Assembly: GCA_003439945.1 (NCBI GenBank)
Contig: QVRM01006111.1
Span: forward strand, 1 to 64,000
Direction: 5' to 3'
From: Dermanyssus gallinae
Lineage: Eukaryota > Arthropoda > Arachnida > Mesostigmata > Dermanyssidae
DNA: 64,000 nt
Of this stretch, positions 24,500 to 37,074 are shown piece by piece (positions within the stretch are counted from its first letter, which is position 1; every line of letters begins with the position of its first letter). The notes beneath the pieces were generated by a model, which was not told the DNA's origin, made no database searches, and was given only the letters and a program-made list of their open reading frames with translations. A program made the position numbers and the translations under genes.

Positions 24500-25963
24500 A
24501 AAATACCCTTAAAGCCAGGGCAATGGGCAGATCTCACAAGCGGGATTGCGAAATATTTAAGTGAGAGGCTTACTCAAACATCAACACGGCTAACATACTA
24601 CCTGCCTGACAGGTTCAATTTTTTGTTAAACAGATAGTTTACCAAGTACTTAGTTGCTTCACGGGCAAATAGCTTTGCAAAGACGAGAGTTCGAATCTCG
24701 TTGGAGAGAGCTTCGTATAACAGGCAGACGATAAGTTTGAGCGTAGTCGCTAGAATTCTTAAAAGCAAATGGGACTTCAAATCTCATCTAAAGTATTAAG
24801 CGCGTTGCATTTTTCGATTCAACCCGAGACTGGACTGGGCCCATCAAAATTTTACCCCTGAATAGTATATGCTATACGATGCAAAGCAGCTTAGCATTGA
24901 ACTAATACAATATGTATTCTGTCCGCTGTCTCTGTGTCAAATGTGCTCACCGTCTCATGACTACCGGTGTAGAGCTTTTCGCCGCAGCCATAGCCGAACG
25001 AAATCGTCTAAACTGCCCTACTAATTAAGCTCTGCTGAGACTGGAGTGTTCTGGAATGACGGTCGAGCTTGAGTGCGTGTACAAGACTGAGACCAATTCC
25101 AATTCGCTTCTAGCGTCGGGTCGGCAAGATCGCCATTTTGAGTTTTGTAGCATTTGCTATACCTCGCTGTAATTCCTGCGTCAAATTTCTTGACACACGT
25201 TCTGGCGCGACGCTCTGTACTCTCGAACGAAGTACTCGACTTCAGAGCACCGCCGCACTTCAGAACTCACGCTCCCAATTGGCGGGATCGCGCCCTAATG
25301 TGAGAACGCAAGCACTTCAACAAAGTCACTTGGAAAATGGTGCATGGTCATCTGGTCGGCACTTTGCAGCAGTGTAGTACTGTGAGGCGTACTTACGAGT
25401 GGGCGAGACAGGCGACGACACCAAAGAACGAAACAGTTTTTCCTATGACGAAACTACTCCGTCTAGCACAGGGGACTTTGAAGTAGATATATGCTAGAGA
25501 CTTCGCCCCACATTTTAATTCAATGTTCGACGTTGTACGTCGAAAACGTTGACGCACTAAGCTGAGTATTTTTTTGAGTATGTACGTGTCTATATGCGTG
25601 TGTTGTACCTGTTGTATATTGGAGATGAAGGGTATCCGTACTAGAGAACGTACGTATCCGAATGTCCGAGCGCCTCCCTCTACGCCCGCGAAAACCTCCT
25701 ATGTGAAACACTACGTTACGCATTTCCAACAATAATACCTCCCTAATAGAATATTAATGAAAAGGAAAAATTCATTTCAATTACGGAAACTCCCTAAACA
25801 TTCAATATATATGCACACATGGACACACAGCCGTACGTGTGTAATATACTGATGGTAGTGATGACGATGATGATAAGAATAATAGTAATAATAATAATAA
25901 TAATCGACGCGACACGTTCGAACCTCACAACTGTACTCTGATAACACAATTACAAATTGAATA

Positions 25964-26031
<68 letters not shown>

Positions 26032-26270
26032 TAAGCGTCATGCTAACGAAGCCAGTCAACGTATGAGATGAGCTTAAGACGAGATGGAGCAAGGATGAGA
26101 AAATTCCACCGACAGACGGATGAATATTCACAATATCCGTCAATGGCTGTTTGCAGCTGCAACTGCTGTTTCTGCTGGTATTGATGCTGTTGTTGGTGCT
26201 TCTATTGTCCGTAGCAGCTCGCTTGTGATGCCCAGTTGTGGCCGATCCGCCGGCGGCGGAGACTGTCATT
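24500..26270. other. Intron sequence, nothing recognised
   Basis: A gagttcgaatctcg motif near 24687 resembles a pol III B-box and may mark a decayed SINE. The rest is unique sequence and TAA tracts. Confidence 0.35.
25961..26028. repeat. (TAA)n microsatellite
   Basis: About 22 units. A shorter related tract precedes it at about 25876-25904. Confidence 0.95.
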
Positions 26271-26897
26271 CATGCTAAATGAGCTTGAACAACGAGCTTG
26301 CAATAGTGGACCTGGGGGCCTGTATGCCTGTAGGATTCTGTGAGTTCGTTTGTCTATCTGTCTGTATGTTCATGCGTGGGCTGAAGATAAAGGCGGAGCG
26401 AATCGTCAAAAAACGAGACGACAAAAATCCGCAATTACAGTAACAACAACAGGTGCGGGCGCGGGAAGAAACGCCGGCAGCGGACGACGAAGAAGAGCCG
26501 TGCGAGTGGACCAGTCGCAACTACGGCCACCCGCAACTATAATAGAAATAGCTGTGCTCGGCGCTTTTGTCGCTGCTGCTGCTGGTGGTGTTGTTGATCT
26601 CGTGGATATATAATTCGCCTGGTTGTTGTTATTACTGTTGTGCTTGTTGTTGTTGTGGTTGTGGCCGTCGGTGCTAATGCTATTGTGGTTGTTGTTGTTG
26701 TTGTTGTTTTATTGCTACTGTGTTAGTTGTTGCTGTTGTCATCGTCGTCATTGTCATGTCTGCTTACTTTGTCAATGTTCTGTTGCTAGAAGCCAATCTA
26801 ATGCGCTTCTGTCATGGCGTCTTCGAGCAGCTAGCAAGCTCTTCGACAACTGCAACGAAAAATAAGTAGGCGTCTGTTGCGAACAGATTATCTATGT

Positions 26898-26899
<2 letters not shown>

Positions 26900-26980
<81 letters not shown>

Positions 26981-26984
26981 TATA

Positions 26985-27031
<47 letters not shown>

Positions 27032-27056
27032 GTATATATATATATATATATATATA
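26900..27056. repeat. Long interrupted (AT)n microsatellite
   Basis: About 157 bases of AT units broken by GTAT and TTAT steps. One of the two longest AT tracts in the window. Confidence 0.95.
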
Positions 27057-27672
27057 CACAGTGCAATAAATAAAAGTAAAGCTTTTTCGTTTTTAAAGCA
27101 ACGGCGTTGTATCCATGCCACGTATAAGGCATGCAAATTATCTATTGTACTTGTATTCATACGCTAATAATTGAAATTTGCGAGTTGACTGCGACACACT
27201 ATTGTGTCTAAGCTGGGATCAACCTTCAATGCGCCGTGCAATTTTGGCTGTCGTGTACTATACGCGGACTAGCATGCAGGCGAGTGCCAGTTGAGGCAAT
27301 TAATGCACAGATTTCATAGCTTTTATTATTTATACAAATTAAACCGGTTAGCTTTACACGGCAGGTTACTTACCGCGTCAAATTTCAGACATTATCTTAA
27401 CGGCTCAGCGTTTGAAATGCGAGTTTGCATGCGACAACTAGTGGTTATGGACGAGTAAGGACGAGTGTTGTAAAAATATTGTGTAACGATATGAATTGCT
27501 TATTTATCAGTTTGTAATATGGTATATATTATATTAGGTAATATAAGAATAAATAACATTGGTTTATCAGAATATTTAATTAAAAGCAATAAACAATAGA
27601 TGCTTTGAACAATAAATATTTATATAATTGAAACACTATTGAATTTTTGTTTTGTTAACTAATGTTTAGTTT

Positions 27673-28270
27673 ATGCATAGATGTTCAGATGTGTTCCTTG
27701 TCTCAATGGGGCTGAAAATAAACGCCATGAAGACCAAGTCTGGCAAATTCAGACAAGGAGGTCGATTGGCTGGCAAAGCGGTGCCAATCCTTGGAATTCG
27801 TCAACTCTTTTTGCGGTATCTGGGGCTTCGGCTTGATTACACTGGGAAAACCTTGACTGCTCACATCGTCGAAACAGTGCGCACAGCCCTAATCTCTCGT
27901 TCTGAAGAGGTAGGCGACGTTCGGCGACTGTCCGTCCCAACGGCAGTGACACTTTTCTACCTCAAGATTGTTCCAATGCTGATGTGTGGTCTTGGCAGAG
28001 TATGAGAACACCTCACTCGGGCAAACTTTAGTTAGCTTGAAAAGTGTCTCACAATGTAAATCAAGCGAGTACTTTGCCTGTCAATCGTCGAGCAAAAAGC
28101 CGGCTGCGCACCGGTTGTTGAAATAATTCAATTGAGATTAAAGACACCGCGTACAGTACCATTCGAGAGCTTCATCTCAGAATGGGAAAATAAAGTTGAA
28201 CAAGTCCGACGAGAGGTTAGAGACCTGAATATTTTCCGTGCATCTCACCTCTGGTCGGGGGGTTGCATAT
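27673..28270 (+). mobile_element. LINE reverse-transcriptase C-terminal fragment
   Basis: An open 110-codon segment has the order GLKINAMKTKS (post-palm motif), VPILGI, then RYLGLRLDYTGK, followed by a helical thumb region ending near LKIVPMLMCGLGRV. Downstream, broken frames continue (FESFISEWENKVEQVRREV). The RYLG plus G-K pattern resembles R2/R4-type elements more than Jockey. The 5' two thirds and the endonuclease are absent, so this is a truncated copy in the Kir intron. Confidence 0.5.
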
Positions 28271-28605
28271 GACAATCGCTACGTCTATACCAGCTACAAA
28301 GTTCATGGCTACCATCACCTGGTCTGTTCAAATACGAGCTTCCACGAAAAGTACACGAGGTGCATCTGTCGACTGTGCTCTCAGGCGTGTACGAAGGTTC
28401 GTGCGTTGGCCTGCCTGGCCCTTGCAATGAGATCACTGCAGTGCTTCTCTCGTATAACATGCCGCGAGCAGCAGATGTTAAAGGCCTACGCAGTGTGAGT
28501 GAAATAAATATGATGGTGATTATGCATACAGGGAGTATATCTTTACATCAAGCCCTCTACTGCTCTCAATGGGTCATCTTTGAGTATGGCAGATGCTACA
28601 GTTTG

Positions 28606-28680
28606 AGCCTGTCTTACAAAGCAATGCGAAAACAATTCCGTGGACGTCTAATGTTGACTGAAAGTCACTTTGAAAGGAGT
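28606..28680 (+). mobile_element. SINE A, 3' fragment
   Basis: Only the tail is present: gtcttacaaagcaatgcgaa, then a gttccgtggacgtctaatg-like block and a diverged gctgagggtca equivalent. The tRNA-like head is missing, so it is 5' truncated or decayed. Confidence 0.5.
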
Positions 28681-28689
28681 TTTATATGC

Positions 28690-30110
28690 TACAGTAGTCT
28701 CCACACAATTTATGAAGGTTTTTCTGTGAAAAGATCATCGAACCGTGAACGGCAAATTGACAAATAACATTGTGCACCTTTTCTTTGGTAGCCCGATTCC
28801 AAGCGTTCCAAGGCTTCGTAGAATCATGCGTCTGCTTTCGCCAAAGTATTCTTCCGTCTGGCTAAGCAGAACTCAAATGCCGTCGTCCGCGGTTGACAAA
28901 GTTACTTTCGTAAGCTCCAAGGTATGTTACTAAATAAACTGGTCAGTTGAGGCTGGTTGGCTGGGAATTGCGGAACTCTTTTAAAAAAAATAGCTTTCAG
29001 TCGTTCCAGGCCCTTAAGGGTAGCTCGCGTCAGGAGACACCTCACCTGGATTTCGTATGAGGCCGTCGACGCAATCGTTTAATCAGGAAGACTAATCGCT
29101 TCATTTAGTAAACTATTTGTAGCTACGTGAGAAAATTATAAATAAAATCTACTGTACTCGAATATATGCGTTATTTGCCACTTTTTCTCAGGTTTCCCCT
29201 ATGTCGAAACGTTATGCATGGCTTCTCGTTCTCAGCGATATGATTTATAATCTATTCTTGATAAGCGTCGCCTAAAAAAAAATAGATTAATAACGGGGAT
29301 CGAACCGGCGACACCTCGGTAGATAACAACCTTGACTAGCGCGATAGTCCCCCGGTTGCTACTTAAAGCGCCCCGCCAGCCTTCCATCAGCCAGATAAGG
29401 GGGCTTTAGTTGATCGCGTACTGGCCCGCGTGCAGCGTATGTAAGGTGACCAATCCTGTTAGTAAGTTACAATCAGGGATAGACGCTACTCATTGAAATC
29501 ATGCGTGTGTATACATATATACGAACATATATAAGGTGTGGGAGGTAGCATGTGGTGCATTCTTTTTAGGGAGTGGCAGAATATGTTCATGAAAATAATT
29601 GTTTTTAATGGAATGGAGGGGCGGGAATGTTTTGTTTGGGAGTAAGCGTTAAATTATGAACTCTTGTTAGACTGATGTGACTGGCTGGTTGTATGTTTTA
29701 ATTATCATTCCTCGTTGGATATCTTTTGAATTTTGGTATTATTGATGCGATTGCAAGAGCACGAAACGGTCAATTGAGAAACATCGGCGCGATTGGAAGA
29801 AAATTCTACCAATGATGGTGAAGAAGCGACATATTCGCGTTGAGTAAAGTTTGCAAAATTAAGATCCTGCGATGTCGTAAGTTTGAGCTATTAGTATAGT
29901 ACATGTTTGCCATTTCGCAAGTTTTATAAGTTTTATAAAACAGAGGCATTTAGGATAATTGTCTTCCTAGATTCCCGTAAAGTAGGCCAAGGCATCATAC
30001 CATCTGAGAGATATGCCAACTGTACAACACGCGGTTTCTTGTCGTGAGCCGTTCATAGCAATACACTAATAAAAACGACAATCAACAGCATCAAAAACAA
30101 CGGGTTGACG
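28690..30110. other. Intron sequence, nothing recognised apart from the SINE B
   Basis: Unique AT-rich sequence on either side of the minus-strand SINE B head at 29289-29389. No open frame worth reporting. Confidence 0.4.
29289..29389 (-). mobile_element. SINE B head fragment
   Basis: Reverse strand reads tggcggggcgc, then gggggactatcgcgctagtc, ggttgttatctaccgaggtg and the B-box ggttcgatccccg. It is truncated after the tRNA-like part by an A-rich run. The B-box matches the pol III consensus well. Confidence 0.6.
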
Positions 30111-31172
30111 TTTTTAATGCTGTTGTTGTTTCTGGTTGTTACTGCGGCTGTTATTCTTGTTACAACTTTTGTTGTTGTTGTTTCCGTTGCTGTTACTTAT
30201 CTTATTATTGTTCCATTTGCCATTTATGTGCGTACTTGGTGGTCATCGTTGTTGCTTGTGAGAAAGTGAGCAACAATTCCCTCTGTCGCCACAATACTAT
30301 GCCCCTTAGCAACAACAAAAACAACAACAACGACGACAACAACAACAACAACAACAACAACAAGAACAACAATCGCATCAGTACAATCAGTGACAGCAAC
30401 AATCACAGCAGGAGTCGGCCGGTATTTACGCACGGTGAGCGAAGCCTGTGAGATGACGAAATCCACCAACGGAGATGGTTGAGGATCGGACGATGTATGC
30501 TCCTAGACTAGCAAGCGCAGAAGTGCAGAAACTCGGACGTGCAGTAACGCAGAAGTGTCGCCGCGGAGAAGCGTAACAGTGATGCAAGCCAAAATTTTCA
30601 ATGGTCAATACAGTGACTCAGCTAGCAATGCACGGCAAGAACTTCATCGTGGCACGACCACCTCTTCTCCACCAGCCAACACCGATCAGTCATCATCAGC
30701 ATCAGCAGTAGCGACAACAAACACACTGACGGAAATGTAGATACATGGACAGACAGGTTAGACGATCGACACACAAATACACACAAATAGATGGCCATAC
30801 CAAACACCCACGGACCCGAGTTACTGCAAGACCACAGACCCGAACTGGAACCGACGGATGAAGTCACCAATGCGACTCGTCGAACACATCGAAGAGGTGA
30901 AATAATAATCATGGTGAAAGTAAACATCTCACCACGTTGAGCGACTTTGTTCGCCGACGTACGCTAGATTGTCTTGCCTCCGGTATGATTCGAGTCGGCG
31001 GCGGCCGCATTCGACAAGAGCGTCAACAAGTTGTCGTGACAGCAGCTTTAGTAGCGCCTTTCGAACATAATAGTTTTCTTATGGATGTAGCTGCCAGCTA
31101 GCGCTGCCAACGGCAGTTTTCTTGTCGCCTCCGAGCGTGTTGGGCAACACGAAAAAATCGCACGCCGCAAGA

Positions 31173-31210
<38 letters not shown>

Positions 31211-32151
31211 TGTGGAAGCGGCAGCTCAAGAGAAAGGAAAAACCGAACCGCGAAATAAGAAAAATTGAAGAATAAGAAGAGGCTAAGAAAAAGTGTTGTC
31301 CGCAACGCTAAAATCCGACTGCGCTCTGACGGTGGGGTGGCAGAACGAAGTCGCCCAAAGGATTTGTTAGTGGAGCGCGTCGCATGAGACGCAGGCGGAA
31401 GGCGATCTCAAATCGGCTCTAGTTTGAGCGTCAGGCGCGTATCAGGCGCGTCGTGCTCTACTGGCGCCATCGTATGATTTGTAGGCCTCATGGCTCACGA
31501 TAAGCTGGCGTCGGCATTCTAAGCAGTTGAGCAAGAAAACCATTCAACATTCGAAACTGCACCACTGTATCAGCATCAGCATTGCCACTATTAACCGTCT
31601 GTGCATCTCTGTCACCATTGTTGCTTCCACCTCCTCATTATCAAAATCCGGTGACCGACCAGAAGGACAATTCGTGTTTTCAACAAATACTACTTAAGTT
31701 AAACATAAGGATGTACTATTTACGAAAGTAAAGCCACTGTCACATCGCAACAACAGCAAAAAAACACTACAAAATACAGCCATGTTATTGCACGTCTTAT
31801 GACTGTTTGCCACACGTTATATATATTTCTATGCGGGGTACCAGAAGGTCCTCTGACTGGTGGCTGCAATAAGAGTTGACATATGCTCGCTTGTATTATT
31901 AGGCAAGATTAATTATTATTCTAATGATGACGACAATCGTCACTGCCATCTACGGTGTCATTTTGCCAGAATGTTCTACACGCTCCCGAATAGAATAGCA
32001 TAGAGATGAAAGAACGACGCATAGAGCGGGGCATAGATTAATAAAAGAATATAAGAAGAGGGCAATTGTCAAAACGCTTCTTAGGTTCAAGGCTTCCATG
32101 AAAGGTATAAATTCACCTCGTTTGCGTCGGCCCACAATGATTCAAAATGAA

Positions 32152-32224
<73 letters not shown>

Positions 32225-33420
32225 CATCAGTTAATGTAAGGTAAGTGTAGTTTCGCTAACCTCTAACGTCTTAACCGCAACCGTAAGCATTGCAATTACG
32301 AACTGACTTTACTTTGAACACCGACTCTACTTTGTCTCGATTCCTTAATTCGCAACAAATAACCGCCGTCTTTCTTTGCGGTTCAGCCAACTGCCATGCC
32401 ACTGCCGTTCCACCGTCGAAAACTATTCTATTTAGTATAGCTCTCTGGCGCAAATTTGCCAATACCATAAGCGTGATTGCATCGTATTGCAACACGAACC
32501 AGTTCACGAATCGCTGTCGCACCTATCACCTGCGTCGTGCTTTCGTGCCGGGGCAGGTCGTTGTATGTTTATTTTTCTCGTCTTAAAAACCGAATTATGT
32601 AACCATATACAATAAATATAAATATCTACAACGTATATATATATATATATATTTATGTCGGTAGCAGCTACATAAAGACTGCTCCGTCGTCCGTGTCGAG
32701 ATGGTCCTAGTTCTTCTGACCTGCAGCGTCTCATCCTCCTTCCACTGTGCGACTGCTCTCCCCCCGACGGGCTTGGAATCGCCGTGAGGTCTATCTTCAA
32801 TGATGCACCGACGGCCGTGCATGTTGAGAAATTTAGGGTTCCCCCCCCCCCAACAGTCATTGTTGCATCATGGCCGCTGCCGCTCTCAGCGGTATGCCCT
32901 TCTGCTCGGCCGGCCTCCCCCGACGGGCACCCCCGTCGATGGCCCTTATGCCCCAAGGGGCGCCATGCCATCACAAGGGGGGGCGCCGTCGACGCGGTGG
33001 CTAACTGCCTTCGTGCAAATTACACGTTACCCCGCAGATGTACCACTCAGTCTTCAGACACCGCCCCCCGCATGGCTAAAAGTCCTCTGTGCTTGTATTC
33101 AGCAATGCAGGCTCACGCACACATCATTCGTACTGTGCATCTCGGTGATATCAATCATCAGCTGCAGATTGTTCTTTCATTCGTCGATCCATCCTATCAA
33201 TTTATCCGTTTAGCTCTGTGAGTACAGCTACACAAAGAAACAGACACATATATGTATGTATGTAAGGGCAAGCGTGCACATGTATGTATACATATCAAAA
33301 TGAACGTAACACGCACACATAGACCAATTCGTCAGTGGTATGTGCCCTGTTTGGGGCTTGGTTCCGTTCGGCCGTTGCAGAGACATTCTTTCTTGAGTTG
33401 TTCTTGAGTTCTTGTTGAGT
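30110..33420. other. Intron sequence with GC-rich patches
   Basis: CpG-rich patches at about 30950-31030, 31310-31500 and 32690-33080 lack introns or motifs. Overlapping open frames on both strands at 32500-33220 reflect few stops in GC-rich DNA. Confidence 0.35.
32154..32221. repeat. (AT)n microsatellite
   Basis: About 34 uninterrupted AT units. Confidence 0.95.
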
Positions 33421-33424
33421 TGAA

Positions 33425-33615
33425 AGTGACAGCAGCAGCAGCAACAACAACAATAGCATCAGTAACAATAACAATCACAGGACATCAGTACAAGGACGGC
33501 AAGAACAGCCATAACATCAAACATTGTAACAATAGCTGTAATTGTAATAATAACAACAGCAATAATAATAATAATAACAGCACTAAAAGTAACAACAGTA
33601 GCATCAACAAAATAA
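33425..33615. repeat. CAA/CAG and TAA mixed tract
   Basis: Imperfect trinucleotide repeats on the plus strand. An independent CAA tract lies at 30308-30372. Confidence 0.85.
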
Positions 33616-34210
33616 AATGATAGCAACACCAAGCAGACAGACAATAAGATTAGGAACAACAAGAAAAAAGGACAATAACCACAACCTGGCCGTTATACAG
33701 TCAACGTCTGCCGTCATTCTGCAGTACAGGCGCGACAATGGTGACTGACGGCGGTAAATACGACAAAATATTGACAATGATTCAACAGTCCCCCCCTAGA
33801 CTCATCATCCGCATGATTAAGGCATCACTTTAATTTCACAATGCCTTACCCAACGCTTATCGGGCTATAAACGTCTCGACACCACCCTTGGATATCTGCC
33901 GTGATCAGACATCTATTGGGTCGGAACCAAATGAATCGACCTCCAATGATGTCGTCAATCGTCATTCATCGACATCGTTGCAATTCTGGGCGTCGTCGGG
34001 CGAACACGCGTTACGTCCGTCTGTCCCCCCCATGTATATGCGATCTCTCAATGGTCACAATATATCGAATACCCCAAAATAACGACAGCAACCGCAACAA
34101 AACAACAACAACAATGGCAACGGTGAGACAATCTGAAACAAATCTGACTTTCTAATAATATCCGCGGAATCATCTAACTAGGAAGAAACGTGTCTTCATT
34201 GTTTTTTTGC

Positions 34211-34261
34211 ATATATATATATATATATTATATAGTAAAATATATATATATATTATATAGT

Positions 34262-34306
<45 letters not shown>

Positions 34307-34310
34307 GTAA
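34211..34310. repeat. Compound (AT)n / tatatagtaaa repeat
   Basis: AT runs interrupted three times by tatatagtaaaa. It directly abuts the duplicated LINE fragment at 34.31 kb. Confidence 0.9.
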
Positions 34311-34620
34311 AATAGAATCACATACCGAGGTATCACATTGACCCCTTCATTCAAGTCGTTTGCTGCGCAAATACATGACGCTGGCTGGCATAGTGTGCTA
34401 TTTGCTCGAACGATACGGGCGGGAGCTAAAGTTTGAAAATAGATCCACGTACCTAGGCATCACTGACCCCTCACTCAAGATCTTTACTGCGCATGTCTTC
34501 TGAAGAAAGGGTACAGAAAGCTATAGTTGCGTTCACGATACTTAAGAGCAGCTCGCTAATGCTTTTACGTAACACAGCGTCTTGACAGTCTTATCGAGAA
34601 GAGTTGATTACAATATGAAA
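34306..34620 (+). mobile_element. LINE reverse-transcriptase fragment, internally duplicated
   Basis: Two adjacent units of about 125 bases (34311-34435 and 34436-34560) both encode a version of NRxTYxGIT followed by PSxKxFxA. This is the YLGV-type segment of LINE thumbs. The second unit is followed, after a shift, by KAIVAFTILKSSS. Stops interrupt both. Confidence 0.4.
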
Positions 34621-35999
34621 ATACCACCAAGCAACGTTTCGTACGGTATTCGGCTTCTATAGACAAAACTATGTGTTTCGGATGTTGCAGTACTTGTCCG
34701 CGTAAAGCCTGCCATTTCGAAACGAGTATTAGGCTTACAATCTTTTTCATATAATCCTATAATTTATTTGCTAGTTAATACCCCCTCCCCTTTCTCCCCT
34801 CCAATTTGTAGTAGAATAGATTAGAACGCAGTTCGCACTCCTGCAAAGATCCTGGCGTATCTCCAAGTAATTGGGCCGTATGAGAAACAGTGGCTGACAT
34901 GCATCCAGAGTTTTACATCGCAGCGACAATCCTAAACTCATAACAGAAAATAAACAATTTTGTAATATTTATATATGTATTTTTTTCAAAACGGAAAACA
35001 CTATTTACACACGATATAGTAAAACCTACATTTGCTATGATGTAGTAACGTGCGCACGGCACGCTCAGGGCATTGGAGTCGCTGCCGAGTCGTCTGCGTA
35101 CATAATCTTTATTCGATTTGAGCATCTCTGCTTTAGGGGGTGTCTAGAAGAAAATAGTAACGATACGCCGGCTACCAGGTAGTGCTCCGTTGCAATGATT
35201 ATGGCCTTTCAAGACTGCTTTCACACGTCGCATTGCATGACAACAACAGATACGAGTTATCTTCCATGTGTACACACCGCTTCTTGGCGTAGGTTTTTGT
35301 CGAGTACCTACGATTATAGTAGCAGGCCCGTCAGCATAGTCCTACGTTGTAGTGGAAACAAATATGAGCAAGTAGCTGTTTGCCAGCGATTAGAGGGAGC
35401 CTGTAGGTGCCATTCAAGCCTGGCATGTCTGTGCTGTGAAGCAAACCATGTCGGGTGAACGAACGAGCACTCAAGTGTGCAAAGTCCTCTGGGCGTACTA
35501 TTTACGCGCATACAAAACAGTCGTCAGACAAACAAATTCGCATGCGTTATGTAGAACGATAACTCTAAAACTGAGCTGCTATGAGACGGTTGCAGTCTTT
35601 TACTACGATACGCTACCCTATAATGATTATTATTACACAAGGATTTCGTCTTATTAATTTAATGGCAAACCGGCCGTCCACTGCAGCATAAGGTCCCAAC
35701 AATATAAAGCATACCGTGATATCCTGCCACGGCACTACGTTGAACATTGAACAAATGACCGCTTTAGATTCTTGAAGTATTTAAAACATAATGCGCTACA
35801 AATATTTAGGACAAAACAAACCTTATACAACATGGATTTCTATGATATTCATTTTGTTATTAATTCTCCCGTTCTCCCTCGGTGTTACGTTGAGCACACT
35901 TGTTTTTTGTTTCAAAGCTGCCTTACGGAATCTTTAGAGGGGCAACTGCATTCTGATTAAAACTGTGCCCGAATCGATTTCCTGTAAATATTTGAATGC

Positions 36000-36290
36000 G
36001 CTTCGAGGCATCTTTAAGCAGCAAACCAGTTTTCTTAACGATCAGTCCCAGGGTTGTCTTTGAAGTGGATAACCATATCCACATAATTTACGTACAAAGG
36101 GCTTGCAGATCGACAAACTATACGCCGGCTTCAACTGAAGGGATCATGTACTTGTTTAAAGCGCGACGCGGTCTATTATGTGTTCGAAAGTTTCCAAAAC
36201 TTCTCTGGCAGAGTCTTATTTTGCGAGAAGCAGGACAGAGCACGCTTCTAATGGCACGTTGTCCCATTTTAAATTTTCGACCTCAGCCAG
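36000..36290 (-). mobile_element. Possible Ty1/copia pol remnant
   Basis: Minus-strand broken frames read a stretch like FGNFRTHNRPRRALNKYMI followed by LYVNYVDMVIHFKDN. This order recalls the copia LKQxPRxWN and LYVDDM motifs. The catalytic DD is not intact and stops are frequent. The assignment is tentative. Confidence 0.22.
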
Positions 36291-36679
36291 TAACCCGACG
36301 GAAGAACCAGACTAGATAAATAAAACGATTTAGCAGGTGAGACTAATTCGGAAAACGCGCGGATACCGAGCGGCCACCTGTACGTATAGGCGTAGTTGAA
36401 CTTATCACTGAATCTTGAAGACCTGAAGTTATATCGTCATACGCAGAGTGCTGCTTGTGGATGCATGGTTATCAATCAATCTTTAAAGGCACTCGTTTCT
36501 TCGCTAAGAGCATTAGTGTAATTGTGCATACACCCGCAACGGCGACTGTGCCCTTTAGGTTATTCGGACCTGTCAATATAAGATTAGAGAGTGTTCGCAC
36601 TAATTCGAAGTGTTAATCAAATGCACTCCTCTCTGTCTCTCATTGTATATAAGAAGCTGTACTCCGGGCATTGGCTCAC

Positions 36680-37038
36680 CTGACCATAGGCTGAGTCTCT
36701 TCGTTGTCGTGGGCGCTGAGCTTGTGACTTTTGCCCGGCGCCTGGTAGAGGCCGGGCAGACCGAGCACGCCCTGATGTCCGCCCCGGTGGTGGATGAAGG
36801 TGCCCACTTCCGACGAGATGGTGTCGTCGTTGTTCTGGACGTGCTCGAGTCGCCGGCCGATCAGCTGTTGCCAGTCGCGTTCGGTCGCGACGACGCTGTT
36901 GCGCTGCGACCCGACTTCGCCACCGCCTCCGCCTCCCCCCCCGCCTCCGCCGCCACTAGTGTTCATGCTGTTCATGGCCGCTACGGCCCCGTTGGCCGAG
37001 GCCTGAGGCCACCGTATGGCCGCCGCTCGCACTATCAT
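36680..37038 (-). CDS. Probable first coding exon of the Kir channel gene (Gly-rich cytoplasmic N-terminus)
   Basis: An open, GC-rich minus-strand stretch starts at the first in-frame ATG (37038-37036), downstream of an in-frame TGA near 37110, and ends at a donor CAG|GTGAG (36680/36679). It encodes 119 residues plus two bases (AG). These bases join the first A of the 12555-12441 exon to make an arginine codon, so the phases agree. The peptide is Ala-rich (residues 1-22), then has a run of 12 glycines (about residues 29-40), then a polar stretch containing ERDWQQLIGRRLEHVQNNDD and a His/Gly-rich part. Kir N-termini are variable upstream of the conserved strand, so homology cannot confirm the link. 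Support comes from phase, strand, donor and codon composition. The ATG could be an internal methionine if the exon has an upstream acceptor (a CCTCAG lies 32 bases into the frame). Confidence 0.55.
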
Positions 37039-37074
37039 GGCGCACCCATCGCATTGCGAGGTAAGTACCACATC

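Noticed and set aside
24680..24705. Isolated B-box-like motif gttcgaatctcg
   Set aside because: No matching A-box at the right distance and no similarity to the three SINE families; it may be chance.
32504..33221. Overlapping open frames on both strands
   Set aside because: GC-rich sequence with few stops; neither strand shows a motif, splice signal or codon pattern.
37053..37066. Plus-strand donor gcgag|gtaagt with an open plus-strand frame upstream
   Set aside because: The plus-strand frame is open only because the minus-strand exon is GC-rich. Phase agreement with the Kir exon favours the minus strand.
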